Positions 1 to 11,771 are shown, numbered from the stretch's first letter. The stretch: DNA of 64,000 nt from Sweltsa coloradensis (GCA_024449915.1 JAMZAV010001985.1:124001-188000); one strand, 5' to 3'. Program-made: numbers and translations. Notes: generated from the sequence alone by a model not told the origin.

Positions 1-304
1 GTATTGACTACAGTGTATTTTATTTCAAATCATTTCATTTAGGCATATTTATTTTTATTTGTTTATTTAATCTATTTCTTTATTAATGAATGTATGTATT
101 AAAATATTTATTAAAAATATCAGAAATTATCGTTTTAAAAGTTATAATGATGACACTTTAGATTATTTCGCGTAAAAACCAAAATTTGCGAATAAGGCAT
201 TCGTTTAAAATTTGATGATGGCACCATCTATAGCGGACATTCAGACATATTATATTTGAGCGCCATTTTTCAATAATTAAAATAAAATAAAATGTTGTAA
301 GAAC
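1..304. other. AT-rich stretch, nothing recognised
   Basis: AT-rich sequence with several short T- and A-runs. I see no open frame of note, no tRNA-like box and no inverted repeat. It ends where the SINE tail begins. Confidence 0.5.
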
Positions 305-535
305 TTACCCCAGTCTTCCCTTGAGGTATAACTTAATTTTAATGTTTCCTTTGAAACCTGCCCAGGGTTGAAACCGCCCCTCTTCAAGTGTCTAGCTAGG
401 TATGTTGGAGTAAGGACAATAGTGAAAGGATATCCGAGGGCTGTATAAAAAACCTCGGAAAAAACCTTCAGTCAGGATTGCCGGTCTCGACGGGATTCGA
501 ACCCGGGACCTCCCGAATCAGAGTCGCGCGCTTAA

Positions 536-1547
536 GGCTATTGTAATCAGGGTAGGGTCAAAATCTTCGAAGGCCATTAAAGTCGGCTGAATGAAAGAGT
601 ACCTTCAATAAAACAGCATTTTTTTTTTTTTTTGGTTGGGACATAACCTCACTATTAACCATTTTATGTCGTTTTTTGATAATAGTGTAGCCAGTTACGC
701 TTGTGCAAAATTAAATTTTGCGAATCAGTTTTCTGGATATAGTTTCTTAACAGCTTTAGCTACACCTTCAACTATAAGGACAAATAGATTTCTGAAATAA
801 CAGTTGGTATACGATTTTTTTTTGCCAGACGATACAAAACTAAAAAAAAATCGTATTTGTACCGATTGACAAAATAATCGTACACTAACTGTTATTTCAG
901 AATATTTTTTTCCTTATAGTCGAAGTTGTAGCTAAAGGCGTTAACAAACTATATCCAGAAAACCGATTCACAAGATTTAATTTTGCACTAGCGTAACTGG
1001 CTACACTATTGTCAAAAAAAACTACATATAATGGTCGATAGTGAGGTTATGTCCCCCCCCCCCCCCCCCCCCCACAAAAAACAAACATTTTTTTCCTGTT
1101 CTAAGTAAGACCCTCTTTCATTCACTAAACTTTTCAGCCATGTTTCTTCAACTTTCAAGGGCCATCAAATTCCAACTCGCAACCTTCTCGTGATTGGCCC
1201 GTGATTAGGGGAGTTTTTCTCCCTGAAGCTAATGGCGAGCTCTGGGTCGTCGTCGGGGAACTTTCCCCTTCCCTTTGACTTCCTCCCAGACGGCGACGAC
1301 AATAACAACACGGACGGATGATGACACAGACGGAGACGACCACGACGTGGGGGAACCCCTGCCCTCCCCATACGCTTGTGGCTGGTTCTGACCAGCACAG
1401 GCCTGTCCACCCCTTGTCCCCCCGCGTCATCCCTTACGTTCCTCCCTTTGTCTCGATTAACCAAGTTGCATAAATATGAGACATTAAGCAATATCCAATC
1501 AAATCAAATCAACTTTCAAATTATCGGCCAGAGGTGGTACAATAGCC
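536..1547. mobile_element. TTAA-flanked foldback element (piggyBac-like MITE) inside a SINE
   Basis: TTAA occurs at 532-535 and 1548-1551, with terminal inverted repeats GGCTATTGTA and TACAATAGCC immediately inside. The interior folds as long arms, about 620-820 against 850-1055, with an Inr-less AT-rich centre. A 22-base C run sits at about 1051-1072. TTAA duplication is the signature of piggyBac-type transposition (known for that superfamily). There is no transposase frame, so it would be non-autonomous. The same termini and TTAA occur around 43038-43670, and the arm motif TTATTTCAGAA is shared with it. An additional retroposon at 1159-1508 lies inside the right arm. Confidence 0.72.
1159..1508 (+). 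mobile_element. Short retroposon with 11-bp target duplication (truncated LINE or SINE)
   Basis: TCAACTTTCAA occurs at 1148-1158 and again at 1509-1519, flanking a 350-base insert. The insert ends in a short CAAAT-type tail (AATCAAATCAAATC) just before the second copy, as target-primed retroposons do. Without the insert, the element arm reads continuously like its relative at 43620-43670. The insert is GC-rich for the window and has open frames of 73-108 codons on both strands that match nothing I know. It could be the 3' end of a non-LTR element or a SINE; I cannot tell which. Confidence 0.6.
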
Positions 1548-1575
1548 TTAACGCTCGAGCCAACACAGGACTAAT

Positions 1576-2091
1576 CCAGGCAACCACGCAGATGTAGTTT
1601 GCGAGCCCACATTACAATCGTATCGAGTTTATATCCATCTCTATTATACAGAGCTTTAGTTTTATACTCAATTAAAGTGTAACCGATTTAAATTACAAAT
1701 TGATTTACAATCGAGTTAAACGCAAATGAATGGGGGGATACACAAAGTCGGATAATAGAAAAGATAATTGGGAACTAAACCACGTAACGGTTGTCAATTT
1801 GTCATTGATCATTACAGGGATACATTTCTAAAGGGTGATTCCAAATACTGTCAAAATAAATGTATCCGTAATCAACAATTCAAGTACTGGTAGAAGTGAT
1901 TTCAACTTATCGTTTATTAATTAATAATTTGATTGATTCATCAATAATGTGTTGTATATGTTATAAAATGAACTTTTTGTATATATTGTTCTCAATTTAA
2001 TATCAGTTTTCATTTGAAATGGATATACATTGAATTAATAACAAACAAATTTGATTAACCTTGAATTGGTTCGGAAATAGTTCCCCTATTG
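1576..2091. other. AT-rich stretch, nothing recognised
   Basis: AT-rich sequence with imperfect TTAATAA-type short repeats. There is no coding frame, tRNA-like box or clear inverted repeat. Confidence 0.4.
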
Positions 2092-2933
2092 TTGTTAGAC
2101 AAGTGAGCGAAGCGAATGAGGATTATATAACGCTACTCGATCGGGCCTTGTCGTGATTAATTATGTTTGTCTGTTTATCTGTTTGTCCGGGCTCATACGG
2201 CCAAACGGCCAAATAGCTGAAATTTTAAACAGACATCCGAGACCAGGTAACTTAACTGCTAACAAAATGAGTGCAATCCATTTCGATTTTAACCCACAAG
2301 AAATAATAAATTTAAAAATATGCTTGAAATGTGTAGGTTTCATTTAATCAACAATGCTTTTTCTTGAAGAAGTCATTTTTATCAAATAATTTTTGGTAGG
2401 CCGTGATTACATGCATAGCAGTGATCAAGGTATATCGAATATGGAACGACCAAGGTTCCCCTAAATTCTGCTGGGACATTGAGTAAACCTTGCAATCTTT
2501 ACTCGTATTTCGTACTGGCTGGCTATGTTTTTCATAGTATTGTATGCATTTCAAAACAAGTTTTATAATTTTTTAAATACAATCCAGAAATAAAAAAATC
2601 TTTTCCGACCGGGGGTTTGAACCCAGGTCTCCCACATTTTGGGTATTATGGCGCCTTAGCCAACTAGACTAGGGAAATACAAATTCGTTGTTAGACGAGT
2701 GAGCTATATGTGTTGAGTACCCGGGAACATTTGCATTTAAAATTGATGGTATAAATAATACGGGTTTTAAGTGTAGTTGGTATAAGGAAGCATCAACTGT
2801 AAGGCCAGAATGCTCCACTCTAGCCTATGATAGGCTAGGGGGCCTAAGGTATGGGGAAGAAAAGAAATGTCATACCGGATACTCAACACATGGCTCACTC
2901 ACTCGTCTAACAACGACTTTGGCGTTTCCCTAG
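2092..2933 (-). mobile_element. Helitron-like element, third subfamily, composite or disrupted
   Basis: The left boundary TTGTTAGACAAGTGAGCG is followed by GAAGCGAA and then the GTTTGTCTGTTTAT...CGGGC...AAACGGCC block found at the matching place in other family members (for example 32330-32370). The right boundary is GGCGTTTCCCTAG followed by T (2930-2934), the CTAG-T end. Just inside it lies GCTCACTCACTCGTCTAACAACG, the inverted match of the left start. A second, oppositely oriented CTAG end begins at 2669 (CTAGGGAAATAC...GTTGTTAGACGAGTGAGC). So 2669-2933 is itself an inverted pair of ends, and the whole may be two elements. A tRNA-like SINE end abuts at 2668. Confidence 0.45.
2570..2668 (-). 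mobile_element. tRNA-like SINE head (family D)
   Basis: On the minus strand GTCTAGTTGGCTAAGGCGCC (A-box region) is followed about 30 bases later by GGTTCAAACCC (B box). A relative lies on the plus strand at 60247-60330 with the same A-box phrase and a similar T-rich continuation. The acceptor stem does not close, so I call it a tRNA-derived SINE fragment rather than a tRNA gene. Confidence 0.55.
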
Positions 2934-2940
2934 TCTAGCT

Positions 2941-4970
2941 ATAATACACATACACATGTTTACATACACACATGTAAAATGAATTAATATATATTCCCAT
3001 TCATATTATTACATATAATAATATTTTATTATAATAAATGGTTTGCAGTACATATTCCAACATTGGTAATTATTTCAATAAAGAGCAGGGCAAAAAATCT
3101 GTATTTCGAGATGAAGCCAAATAACGATATCGAAAAGTAGGAATATTTTCAATATCGATATTTGGTTTCATTTCTAACTATCGAAATATACACAGAAAAT
3201 GCTAAATTCAGAAATTTTGGTGGAGGTGCCGGGTCATAAATCGGGATTTTGAGATCGTAAAAATCGTAATCTCTTATGAACCCTATTTAGCAACAAATTA
3301 TTAAAAATATGCCCACTCTTCTTATAATTTTTATTTTTGATTTTTTTTATAATTTTTTTAACAACAAAAACAATTTGATATATCGATATAGAAATATTCG
3401 TGCAATATCGGTAATTAATATCTTCTCCCCTCTTCTATGTTCGAAATAACTCGTCCCATTCCAATGATATAATATCAATTATTTATTTCTTATTGAACGT
3501 TCTTTCTTCTTCCTATTTGCTCTATTTCATTCCCTTCCTAACGACGACTCGTTTCGTTTGGATGTTTGTTCTTTGAACTATAGCTAATTGGCTACCTGAA
3601 CAGCGCATAAGTTACACTAACTTCTTACGTAACTTACCCTGATATGAACTCCCTCGACCAGCAGTACATCAACGCTAGGTATAGTTAATTTACTTATGAC
3701 ATAATGTATACATCACTTAGTAGACTATAGAGATGGGCATTTGTGATTGACCTGGTTAGTCAGTTTACTAACTAATACAGTAGCCTGGTTTGCATTTATT
3801 TTATTTTACTACCCATGGATGTGTACGTGGGAAACATATAGCAATTAAACTAAACTAAATTATAAAACTAAACTACAAATACATACAAGTTAACACATAT
3901 ATGAACAAAACAACAAATACATATAAGTTCATACATATACATGTAGGAATTAAACTGCAAAGACAAAATACACAAGTGTTAAAAATAATTAACACAATAC
4001 CAATTTTTGATACTGATATATAAACATTTTCTTTACAAAAACGTACTTCACAAAACCAAATTTTTATTTTTTTAACAAAGTCAAAAGACAATGAACATAG
4101 TTTGGCAGAAAAGGATAATTTACAGTATAACAATAATATTATTGAGAATATATTATCTAAACGTTGACGGGTGTTTAGTTTATCTGCCTTTGTTGCAACC
4201 GAATCATCTTTTTAAATTTACAATTTCTCTTCAATTAGAGCCTGAAAAATATTATTATTATTAGCAATAACCTGATGAAAGTGGAGAAAGAAAAGGCAGT
4301 ATTTTGTTGTCTCGTAATCTAAATCTTGTTTTTGTTTGTTGCCTAATTCCAGGTTGGTTTGGTTTTCTGCACGATTCTCTTTTAAGAGTGGTCGCTGAGT
4401 GCTCACGTGTTGACGATTGCAGCTGAACGGTTGGATATATAATTACCAATTTTTGAATTAATGTTACAGATGTACTTTTATACTGATATCCGTATTTGGT
4501 TGCAAAAAATAAGCCATAAAGATCCATTGCGAGACATAAGTCCAAAACGCGAAAAAAAGTAAATCCAAAACATGGATTTCAATTCTGGAAGTTCCCACCA
4601 AAAAGTTTATCTTATGATAAAACCAAATTAACCTGCGCGTTCACATTGATTTAAGTTTTGATATCCAGTATGCGAATTAGCGTTAAAAATCTGTTCACTT
4701 GGAATAAATTCCCGAAGTTAACAAAAATGGAGTAAATTACGGTGATTTCATTATTTTTTTATTCAAAATCAATTAATTAATTTACGAATAAGTGGAGTAG
4801 ATATCATAGATTTCATCTTTATAAACGTTAGTGTAAAAGTTGATTACAGTGTTATAAACCGTTGACAAAAAAAAATTAGCTCCTAAACTCGTCTCCGCGC
4901 CAGCCTAAGCGATCCCTTAAGTTTTTTCTATATTGTTTTCTTGGAATAAAAGTTTAAACTTGACTTTGTT
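2941..4970. other. AT-rich stretch with a small hairpin
   Basis: No convincing gene. A hairpin around 3118-3166 pairs CCAAAT..CGATAT with ATATCG..ATTTGG. At about 3219-3235 the phrase GGTGGAGGTGCCGGG belongs to a dispersed repeat also seen near 20160 and 29165. Minus-strand frames of 60-94 codons at 3873-4545 are low-complexity or T/A driven and resemble nothing known. An AATAAA at about 4945 has no associated gene. Confidence 0.4.
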
Positions 4971-5003
4971 TTTGTCCTAGACTACTCGTTGCGAAAACGT
5001 CGT

Positions 5004-5264
5004 CCCCTGACCTTGAAGATCATGCCTCGTCTGAGCCTGCCTTGCCGGAGTACATCAGCCCCCGCCACAACCGATGTGATTGGCCAACAGAACTAAGGTA
5101 GGAACCATTCAGATGTCTGCACTCGCTAACCGACTGTGATTGGCCGACAGAACTAAGGTAGGAACCAATCAGATGTCAGCTCCGCCACCACCGACTGTGA
5201 TTGGCCGACAGAACAAGGTAGGAACCAATCAGATGTTTTCACCCCCTGACCTTGAAGATCATGC
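5004..5264 (+). repeat. CCAAT-rich tandem repeat bounded by a 23-bp direct repeat
   Basis: Three units of about 55-62 bases, each with GTGATTGGCC, then ACAGAAC(T)AAGGTAGGAAC, then CAATCAGATG. Every unit therefore carries one CCAAT in each orientation. The array is bounded by two copies of CCCTGACCTTGAAGATCATG, near 5006 and 5242. The arrangement is promoter-like (NF-Y sites are CCAAT), but no gene follows. It may be a piece of a retroelement's regulatory region. A related GGAACCAATCAGAT recurs at about 5993-6006. Confidence 0.6.
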
Positions 5265-5352
5265 CTACTAACCAAGGCCACAGTGTACCAATAATATACA
5301 GTAGCGCGACTCGCTAGCAAAACACGCTGTCAAACCGTCACGCGCGCCCCTA

Positions 5353-5481
5353 GCGAAAGTACGACGAACTAACGATGACCGGCCACAGCAGAGTCGATAA
5401 AGAAGTTTCCCCGTTGGGCAACGGGCAACTTTATCGACTCTGCTGTAGCCGGTCATCGTTAGTTGAGTTGTACTTTCGCTA
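5353..5481. repeat. ~130-bp tight palindrome
   Basis: AGCGAAAGTAC..GAACTAACGATGACCGG on the left pairs with CCGGTCATCGTTAGTT..GTACTTTCGCT on the right. The centre contains CAGCAGAGTCGATAAAG with its own inverse CTTTATCGACTCTGCTG. The inner motif is the terminal repeat of the inverted-repeat element at 38934-39682, so this looks like a miniature of that family with almost no interior. Confidence 0.65.
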
Positions 5482-5638
5482 GGTCGCGCTAGTGTCGCGG
5501 CGGTACGCGCAGCCGACAACGACAGCAACTCACCCTGCAGGCAGTGCATTGAAGTTTCGCTACTGTGAGAGATTGTTATACTGTGCCAAGGCTGTGTAAC
5601 AGATCTGACCAAGTCTTGAAGGAATGGCTGGGCCGGAT

Positions 5639-5765
5639 GTATGTGGTCAACCCTGTGGTCAACCCTATGCCCTGGGCTCGAAGGCAAGTGTCCTCATGCA
5701 TGTGGTCAAACCCCTGAGCCCTGGGCTCGAAGGCAAGTGTCCTCAAGTATGTGGTCAACCCCTGG
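5639..5765 (+). repeat. ~58-bp tandem repeat, 2+ units
   Basis: The phrase GTGGTCAACCC...CCCTGGGCTCGAAGGCAAGTGTCCTCA is repeated, with a third partial unit. It produces short open frames on both strands (for example 75 codons plus strand from 5641), which I regard as by-products. An AATAAA at about 5919 lies downstream. Whether this is an expressed retroelement end is unknown. Confidence 0.5.
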
Positions 5766-5989
5766 GTGGCTCAGGGGGTGCAGCCTTGAGGGGGTGAGTT
5801 TGGCGCCGACACATGTGGAGGGTACGCCGGTCTGTTGCGAGCTGCCTTCAGGTTTCGACCTCTTCTAAAGTCTTTGTTAGTTGTATTGTTTTAGTGATTC
5901 AACTTAATGTTCTTCCAATAAATGATATCGTCTTATAGATTACTTATTCTACTCTTTCTTATTCGCCGACAAGCGGGTGAGATATAACA

Positions 5990-8553
5990 GCAGGAACCAA
6001 TCAGATTTAAGCAAGCATTTACACAGATTTACTTAGATTTAACGATGGTGTAGAAGTTTGTTTTAAGAAAATAACTCAAAACCAGCTTAGACTATAAAAC
6101 AACTGATACCATTGGATTAACGTCCAATGATCTGATTGGCTGTTACTCTACAATGGTGAAAACGTGAATATCCGTTATGCTTCACTCCTGGACAAAAGTG
6201 CGCCATCTCGGAACAAAATAGTAAACTTTAAGTGGTTAAGTAAGCGGTGTGAACGATATGAAGTTCGTAAGTTCTGCTCACATCTGATGTTGTCGAGTGT
6301 TATTCTAATGGCTACCAGTGGAATACGCGCGAGTGCTTTGGAATAGAATACTCGATGCAATGATGTTAAAGCGGTCTGAGAATATGTGAAAAGGGACCTT
6401 AGGGTTAAAACAATTTTATAAAAATTTAAATATTATAGTTTTTCCCCTTTCAAAGATATATTGTGTTCATTTTCACTATTTTACTTTCATTATTTAGACT
6501 TTTACTTTAAAAAAAAAGACGAACCAATACGAATTAAAATAACTAAGGTTATAATATACAAAACTAGTATAATTGTGATTAATTTTGTAAGATTACAGTA
6601 ATTCAAATGTCAACTGTTTTAAAGTTTTACAGAATATATACATGTGAAATTTGCTGGATTTAACAACCAACGGATTTTTAATATACATTTTACACTCTTT
6701 AAAAGATTGGGCCGAGCTCATCCAACCATGCTAACCGTTGTTACAAACAACATTGATTTCGGCGTAGTGAGAGAATGTTGAAATTAAATATTAATATCAA
6801 GCTGATCACATTGAGGCTGAATGGTTTTCACCCATGACGGTTCGATGAGATAACATTATTATATCTAGTGAGCCGATTGGGTTTGGGGAAATGATACTAT
6901 TCGTTTGAATATATTTTAAAGCAACTGAATTTATTGAACTCTTCGACTACAGCGGAGATACTGAATGCGTTATTACAACGATGCGATTTATCTACACTAT
7001 CAACGTATCAACACTGTATCTATATTTTACTCACTCTTTACCATAGTAATGAAATTTGACTGAAATTAAATGGAACATGGTCAACAGACAAAAGTTTGAA
7101 AATGTTTTGGCCTTGAAATATTTACTTTTATTGATTTTTTATTTCTTTGTCGTCATTAATCATGGCTTTTGTAACTTCAAGAACAATTTATTGATACATA
7201 TGATTTAATCATGTTAAAATAAATCTATAAACATAAATATTATAATAAAGTTATGGGTTGTAGTAGATATATCTAGTTTTACGACTTCACGCGACATCAA
7301 GACAGTATATAATTCAAAGGTCTACCATGAGTCGCTTGTGTACTGAAGTGCTGAATCTTCAACTTTAGTAAACAGTTAACCAAAAATCAACACAAACCAC
7401 CTAATGTTATCTGAGAGTGCGACTGTTTACTACACTAACACACCCCAAGGATGAGTTAGTGTACTCTCGCGTTGAGCTGTGTAGCTGGTGTAGGGGCGTG
7501 TACGAATTATAACACAACTTAGAGGATTTTTGATCTTGGGCTCGATATGTCGTCATAAGTGAAGTAGGAAATAATGTTCCTGACCGAGAACAGGTCATCA
7601 AGCACACTAGTTATAAGTCTAGCTATAGTATATGATGGCTTTGAAGACAAAACTGTGACAAATATTGTAACTAACCATTTAATAATTCTGATCCTTAAAT
7701 CTGAATGAACCTTAAACCTACCTGAATCTAAACCTGACCTAATTGGAAAAACGCCAAAAGTATTTTGAAGCATTTATGCAAAAGCTAAGTTCGTGGAATG
7801 ATCCATTGAAATTTTCCAAGTATAATAAGTACCGAAATCTTAAATCTCTTTTAGTTATTACGTATCCACCTAATTTAACATTATTGTTTCTTAGAAACAC
7901 GATGATTATTTTTAACCTGACGTCATATCTCAATACAATAGAGATGTCTCAACATTTTCGGGAATTAATTCATGTTTTACGCTAACAAAAAAAGTTATTT
8001 TACTACCAAAAATGGTGTTAAAATAACAGTAGGTCTTTCTACATAGCGTAAAATTAGCTAGGAACTCTCATTTGACACGCCGACATGGAATAGAGTGAAA
8101 TACTGGTTTTATGGCTACCTCATGTTCAAAATGATATTCATGTGGAAACAGGGAGACCCCAACTATTGACCCACGATTTCCTCTTTCACAACTTTAAATC
8201 CCATTTAATCTCATTCATCACTGCTTTAAATACGGCAGAAAATCCGCTTCGCACCCCGATGTGTAAACCCGTGCACATAAAGAATCTCTAATCCGGTTGC
8301 CAGTTTATCAGCTCATGATGTGTACCAGAGAGCGCACACAGAGGGCGCGTCAGATCAAAGAGAACAGTCCCGATGTTCGCTGCTAGGTGGCTCTGTCGTC
8401 GCCCCGCCCGTGCTGCTTTGTGGACGAGCGGTGAACTCAGGCGGAATAGATCGATGCACAGTCTGGAGTACAGTCGATGACATAATCAGATGTGAAAAGG
8501 AGATGTGAGCACCCACTGTCATCACACAAGAAAACAATGTCCTGCCTCGTAGA
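5990..8553. other. Unannotated, mostly AT-rich; one GC-richer patch
   Basis: No recognisable gene. A small perfect-type hairpin GTTATTTTA/TAAAATAAC lies at about 7991-8025. At 8315-8520 the sequence is GC-richer with a 62-codon plus-strand frame that I cannot place; it could be an exon or an element's 5' region. The 60-84 codon frames on both strands at 6164-6360 and 7407-7985 overlap each other and show no family features. Confidence 0.35.
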
Positions 8554-9080
8554 CTAGGAAGCTTCGCAAACGCGTTTTAGTCGCGTTGATGGATGAGCTT
8601 TTTTTGTAAGCTATTTGTTTGCGTAGGACCACTTCTCCTTTGCAAGTGCTTTTTTAATGCAGTGTAGGTGATTGTTGTCAAGTTTCTATTGTTACTAGTT
8701 GATTGTTATTATAAACCTAAAAAACTCATATTAAAAACTCTATTCTATGAATTCTGGCTAACTTTTTCAACTTTTTCTTTCAAAAGGTACTACATCAACA
8801 TAACCTTACTGTCCATGTAAAATATGAACGTTATAGCCTCGCCCGTTTAGTCAGAATCGGCCCAAATATCACAAAAATATCGCATTAAAAATCGGAAAAA
8901 ATCGTAAAAGTACTATATTTATAAGAAATATTTCTTCGATTATACCCAAAAACGTAGCAGGTCTTAAGTTCAGAGATTTCGAAGGTCCCCAAAACACCCG
9001 AGCCTATTTTTTTTTTGGGGGGGAGGGGTGGGGGGGGGGGGGGGGGCAGTGAAATTGAAGTCTTCGCTTCGCTCATCCAA
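8554..9080 (-). mobile_element. Helitron-like element, subfamily I (H1)
   Basis: In CTAG-3' orientation the element is on the minus strand. On the plus strand it starts CTAGGAAGCTTCGC, preceded by A, and ends GCTTCGCTCATCCAA. The end hairpin is a perfect 6-bp stem, AACGCG/CGCGTT, around an ACTAAAA loop. Subterminal GCTCATCCAT is inverted to the TTGGATGAGC start. The interior shares the ATCGGCCCAAAT..CACAAAAATATCGC block with other copies. The usual A-rich block is replaced by a long G run at 9018-9047. No open frame of size. Confidence 0.75.
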
Positions 9081-9089
9081 CGAGAGTTA

Positions 9090-9514
9090 AGCCTATTCGA
9101 TCGTTTTTTTCAATTTCCCCTAATATGCTACCAAGTCATAATATAGTGAATGGCTTTGAAACCTGACTCTTTAAGAAAATTTAAAATATATTTTTCAAAT
9201 TTGTTTGATCGGGCACACGGCAAATATCGCCTCTTTAAAATAATTCCAAACTTCAAATCACCCAATTACACCATTCAACGTAGGTATAGTTGTGTTTTTG
9301 TGACATTAATGTTCAACTGGTTTTCTAGAGGCTGGCTGAGAGATTTTTTTTAAATTTGAAATTATATTAAAGAGGCGATATTTGCCGTGTGACCAATCAG
9401 AAAAAATTGAAAAAATAGTTTTAATAGTCCCGGGGTTTTTCAAAGTCATTCACTATATTTTGACTAGGTAGCATATTTGGTAAAATAAAAAAAACGCGTT
9501 CGAATAGCTATAAC
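9090..9514. mobile_element. Foldback element (MITE-like), ends unresolved
   Basis: GAGTTAAGCCTATTCG on the left pairs with CGAATAGCTATAACTC on the right. Further in, ATATGCTACC/GGTAGCATAT, CACTATAT/ATATAGTG and GGCAAATATCGCCTCTTTAA with its inverse extend the arms. The two halves meet near 9300. No clear target duplication. Abuts the end of the Helitron-like copy at 9080. Confidence 0.6.
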
Positions 9515-10097
9515 TCAAAAGTGAGTCAAACCTTCCTTGGTGTAAAGATTTATAATATTCTTCCTAAACATATTATACCGATATCGAAAAGACATACTCA
9601 TTAAGGAACACTTTATTTCACTTTTTAACCACAAAGACCTTTTACAGCATTAATGAGTTATTTGAAAACTAACCTTGTGCCAGTCAGGTCTTCTTTTTAT
9701 CAGCATTTTTTAATTTTAAATATGTTCATCTGTATCTGTGATAGCCATCTGTGATAGCACAAAAGTGAATTTTCCAATGTAATTTTAATTGTATTACTTT
9801 GTAAGCTAATGTTTACTGACCAATGTTAGCTGGGTATTAATAACTTACTGACCAATAACCATGTATTAGTGTTATCACACATAAATACCTATGTTTAATA
9901 ACGAACTGAACTGAACTGATTTAGAATATATCGTAGGGGGGGGGGGGGGCAGATCTAGAATTAAAGCATGTAGAAAACGATTTCACTCACTTTCTGTAAA
10001 GAAACAACTCACAGGTACCAACATGTTCGTATGAATGTCAGGAATCACTTCTAACTTGTGTATCTCGGTATTCGTTGCGGGTGGCGGTGGGCGGAGG
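9515..10097. other. AT-rich stretch with a G13 run
   Basis: No gene. Contains a homopolymer G run at about 9937-9949 and a short imperfect duplication of CTGTGATAGC near 9730-9760. Confidence 0.4.
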
Positions 10098-10101
10098 TTA
10101 A

Positions 10102-10473
10102 GGGTAAAGTCTACCGCCAATATTGAAACCACACGAATTACTGTTTTTTAGTGATATCTCAAGAACGCTGTGAAATATCGAAAAACCCGTTTGCCGACAG
10201 CTATGTGGTTTTATGAGGGACTATACCCCTACAAGATTAATTTTGTAATATGATGGTCATGAAGTTTTTAATTTGGATTTTTAACTAATTAAATGCATAT
10301 TTGAAATACAAACCGCTCGGATTATTATATTTGAATACTTTATCTTGCATTATATTGTGTTAAAAACCTCATTATTGTCTGCAATCAGTTTTTAGATATT
10401 CTTCACCGTTCTCGAGATATGACGAACAAACCTTAATTTCGCAAGGTTCTAATATTGTTGGTGGACTTTAATC
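10102..10473. mobile_element. TTAA-flanked MITE
   Basis: TTAA at 10098-10101 and 10474-10477 flank imperfect termini GGGTAAAGTC and GACTTTAATC. Inner arms include ATATCTCAAGAACG paired with CGTTCTCGAGATAT, and CCAATATTGAAACC paired with GGTTCTAATATTG. It is 372 bases long and non-coding. TTAA duplication suggests piggyBac-type mobilisation; the assignment is inference. Confidence 0.6.
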
Positions 10474-10873
10474 TTAACACGCAGTTGATGGCACATTGTG
10501 GTGATAATTTGTAATGAGGTATCATCGTAAGTTACAATCACCGGGTGTGATATATATTTGACCTTTGATTACACAATCTTGTAAAAACTCATCAAAAACT
10601 AACAGAATCAAAATCATTGAAATCTAAGAGAAGGGCCAATGTACTCTTCTACATTAATTTATCGCACAGTTAAAACCTAAAGCCCCTGCACCTTGTGTTT
10701 GATGATCTCGTGGCAAAACTGTTTTAAATTATATAATAATTACTGCTTATTTTGACAAACTTAAAAAAAATCCACTTGTAAGTGGTCATGCAAATTCCGA
10801 ATTTAGTCGCACTCCATTAAAAATAAAATATATTAAATTGCCACAAAAAGAATCAATCATAGCTTAAATAAAT

Positions 10874-11302
10874 TAAATAAAATAAATAAATTTTATTTAG
10901 AGTCTAATACTCAGTTATATAACTGATTTTCAGTGGGAGACTTTAAAACAAAACGGGCCAAAGCCAAAACCCTTTAGGGGGCCCCCACGCAATCGACGGG
11001 TGAGCGATAACCAACCAAAGATCGATATTTTTAAAGGAAAAAATAGCAATCAGTGGTATGGACAGTGCGAAACACCCCCGAATCAACGCCAAAAATCAAC
11101 AAGGCCGATTCAGAACAACTCTGAAATTTATTATGTGCTTCGTTGCTAGGGGCGGCTCCTAAGTCACCGTTTACAAACTCCTAAGACAAGAACTGATGGA
11201 CTTAAGTCCAAATCAGAAGTTAAAAAACTTCGACTTTGGCGGGAATCGAACCCTGGGGCCTTCTGCATGGAAGCAGATACGCTAACAACAAGACCAACGA
11301 GC
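10874..11302 (-). mobile_element. tRNA-Gly-derived SINE (family A)
   Basis: On the minus strand it starts GGCTCGTTGGTC and runs through a tRNA-Gly-like head (anticodon-loop CTTCC or its mutated form, B box GGTTCGATTCC), then a ~330-base body, to a 3' tail ACTGAGTATTAGACTC followed by AAATAAAT-type repeats. It is opposed to another copy 470 bases away at 11772. Confidence 0.8.
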
Positions 11303-11771
11303 CTTCCAGATTTCCTGTTTCGAAAACAACAGTTTTACACAGGGTCTGTTTGATTTTTCTTACGAATGTTTTGTGAGCCAGCAGTGAGGCTTTGGGCCCC
11401 CCCCCCTACAACCTTTCTGACAAATTCTAGCTCACCTGCAAAATTTAAATTTGACTCACAGCTAATCTAACCAAAAAACTTTTTTCATAACACGGACCAA
11501 CTTTATGTTTTCCTTGAGGGATTCTCTGCATAACTTTCTGTTTCAATACCAGGAAACAATTCAAAGCACTCAAACTCTTCGTGTTCACCATGAGAGGACA
11601 CGGGAGAAATTTTATTAAGAGTCTTCGCGAGACATCCCTGTATTCTCACGCTCTAAGGACTCAAAATTCATTTGTACAAACGCTCTGGAGAACATTTGAA
11701 ATAACATTTTGAGAATTCTAAAATGCACAAAACACTGACATTTTTATCAAGAACAAATACAACGTAAACGT

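Larger units (their letters stand above)
305..1575 (-). mobile_element. tRNA-derived SINE (family B) split by a nested insertion
   Basis: The SINE lies on the minus strand. Its body is 305-535 and its 5' end resumes at 1548-1575. The body has the RNA polymerase III B-box-like GGATTCGAACCC (plus-strand view) near 494-505 and the phrase GATTGCCGGTCTCGACGG shared with copies at 22657, 25935 and 33232. In the uninterrupted copies GCGCGCTTAACGCTCGAGCC is continuous; here it is cut at TTAA, and both halves keep the TTAA. This is a dispersed tRNA-derived retroposon, not a working tRNA, because the acceptor arm does not pair. Confidence 0.75.

Noticed and set aside
5268..5687. 139-codon minus-strand frame, the longest or near-longest in the window
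   Set aside because: It runs through the 5353-5481 palindrome and the 58-bp tandem repeat and has no domain, signal or family features that I know.
4940..5990. Solo LTR (AATAAA at 4945 and 5919, CCAAT array, TGGCGCCGAC at 5806 resembling a primer-binding site)
   Set aside because: No TG...CA pair with a target duplication could be found, and no gag/pol remnants lie nearby. Kept only as a repeat observation.
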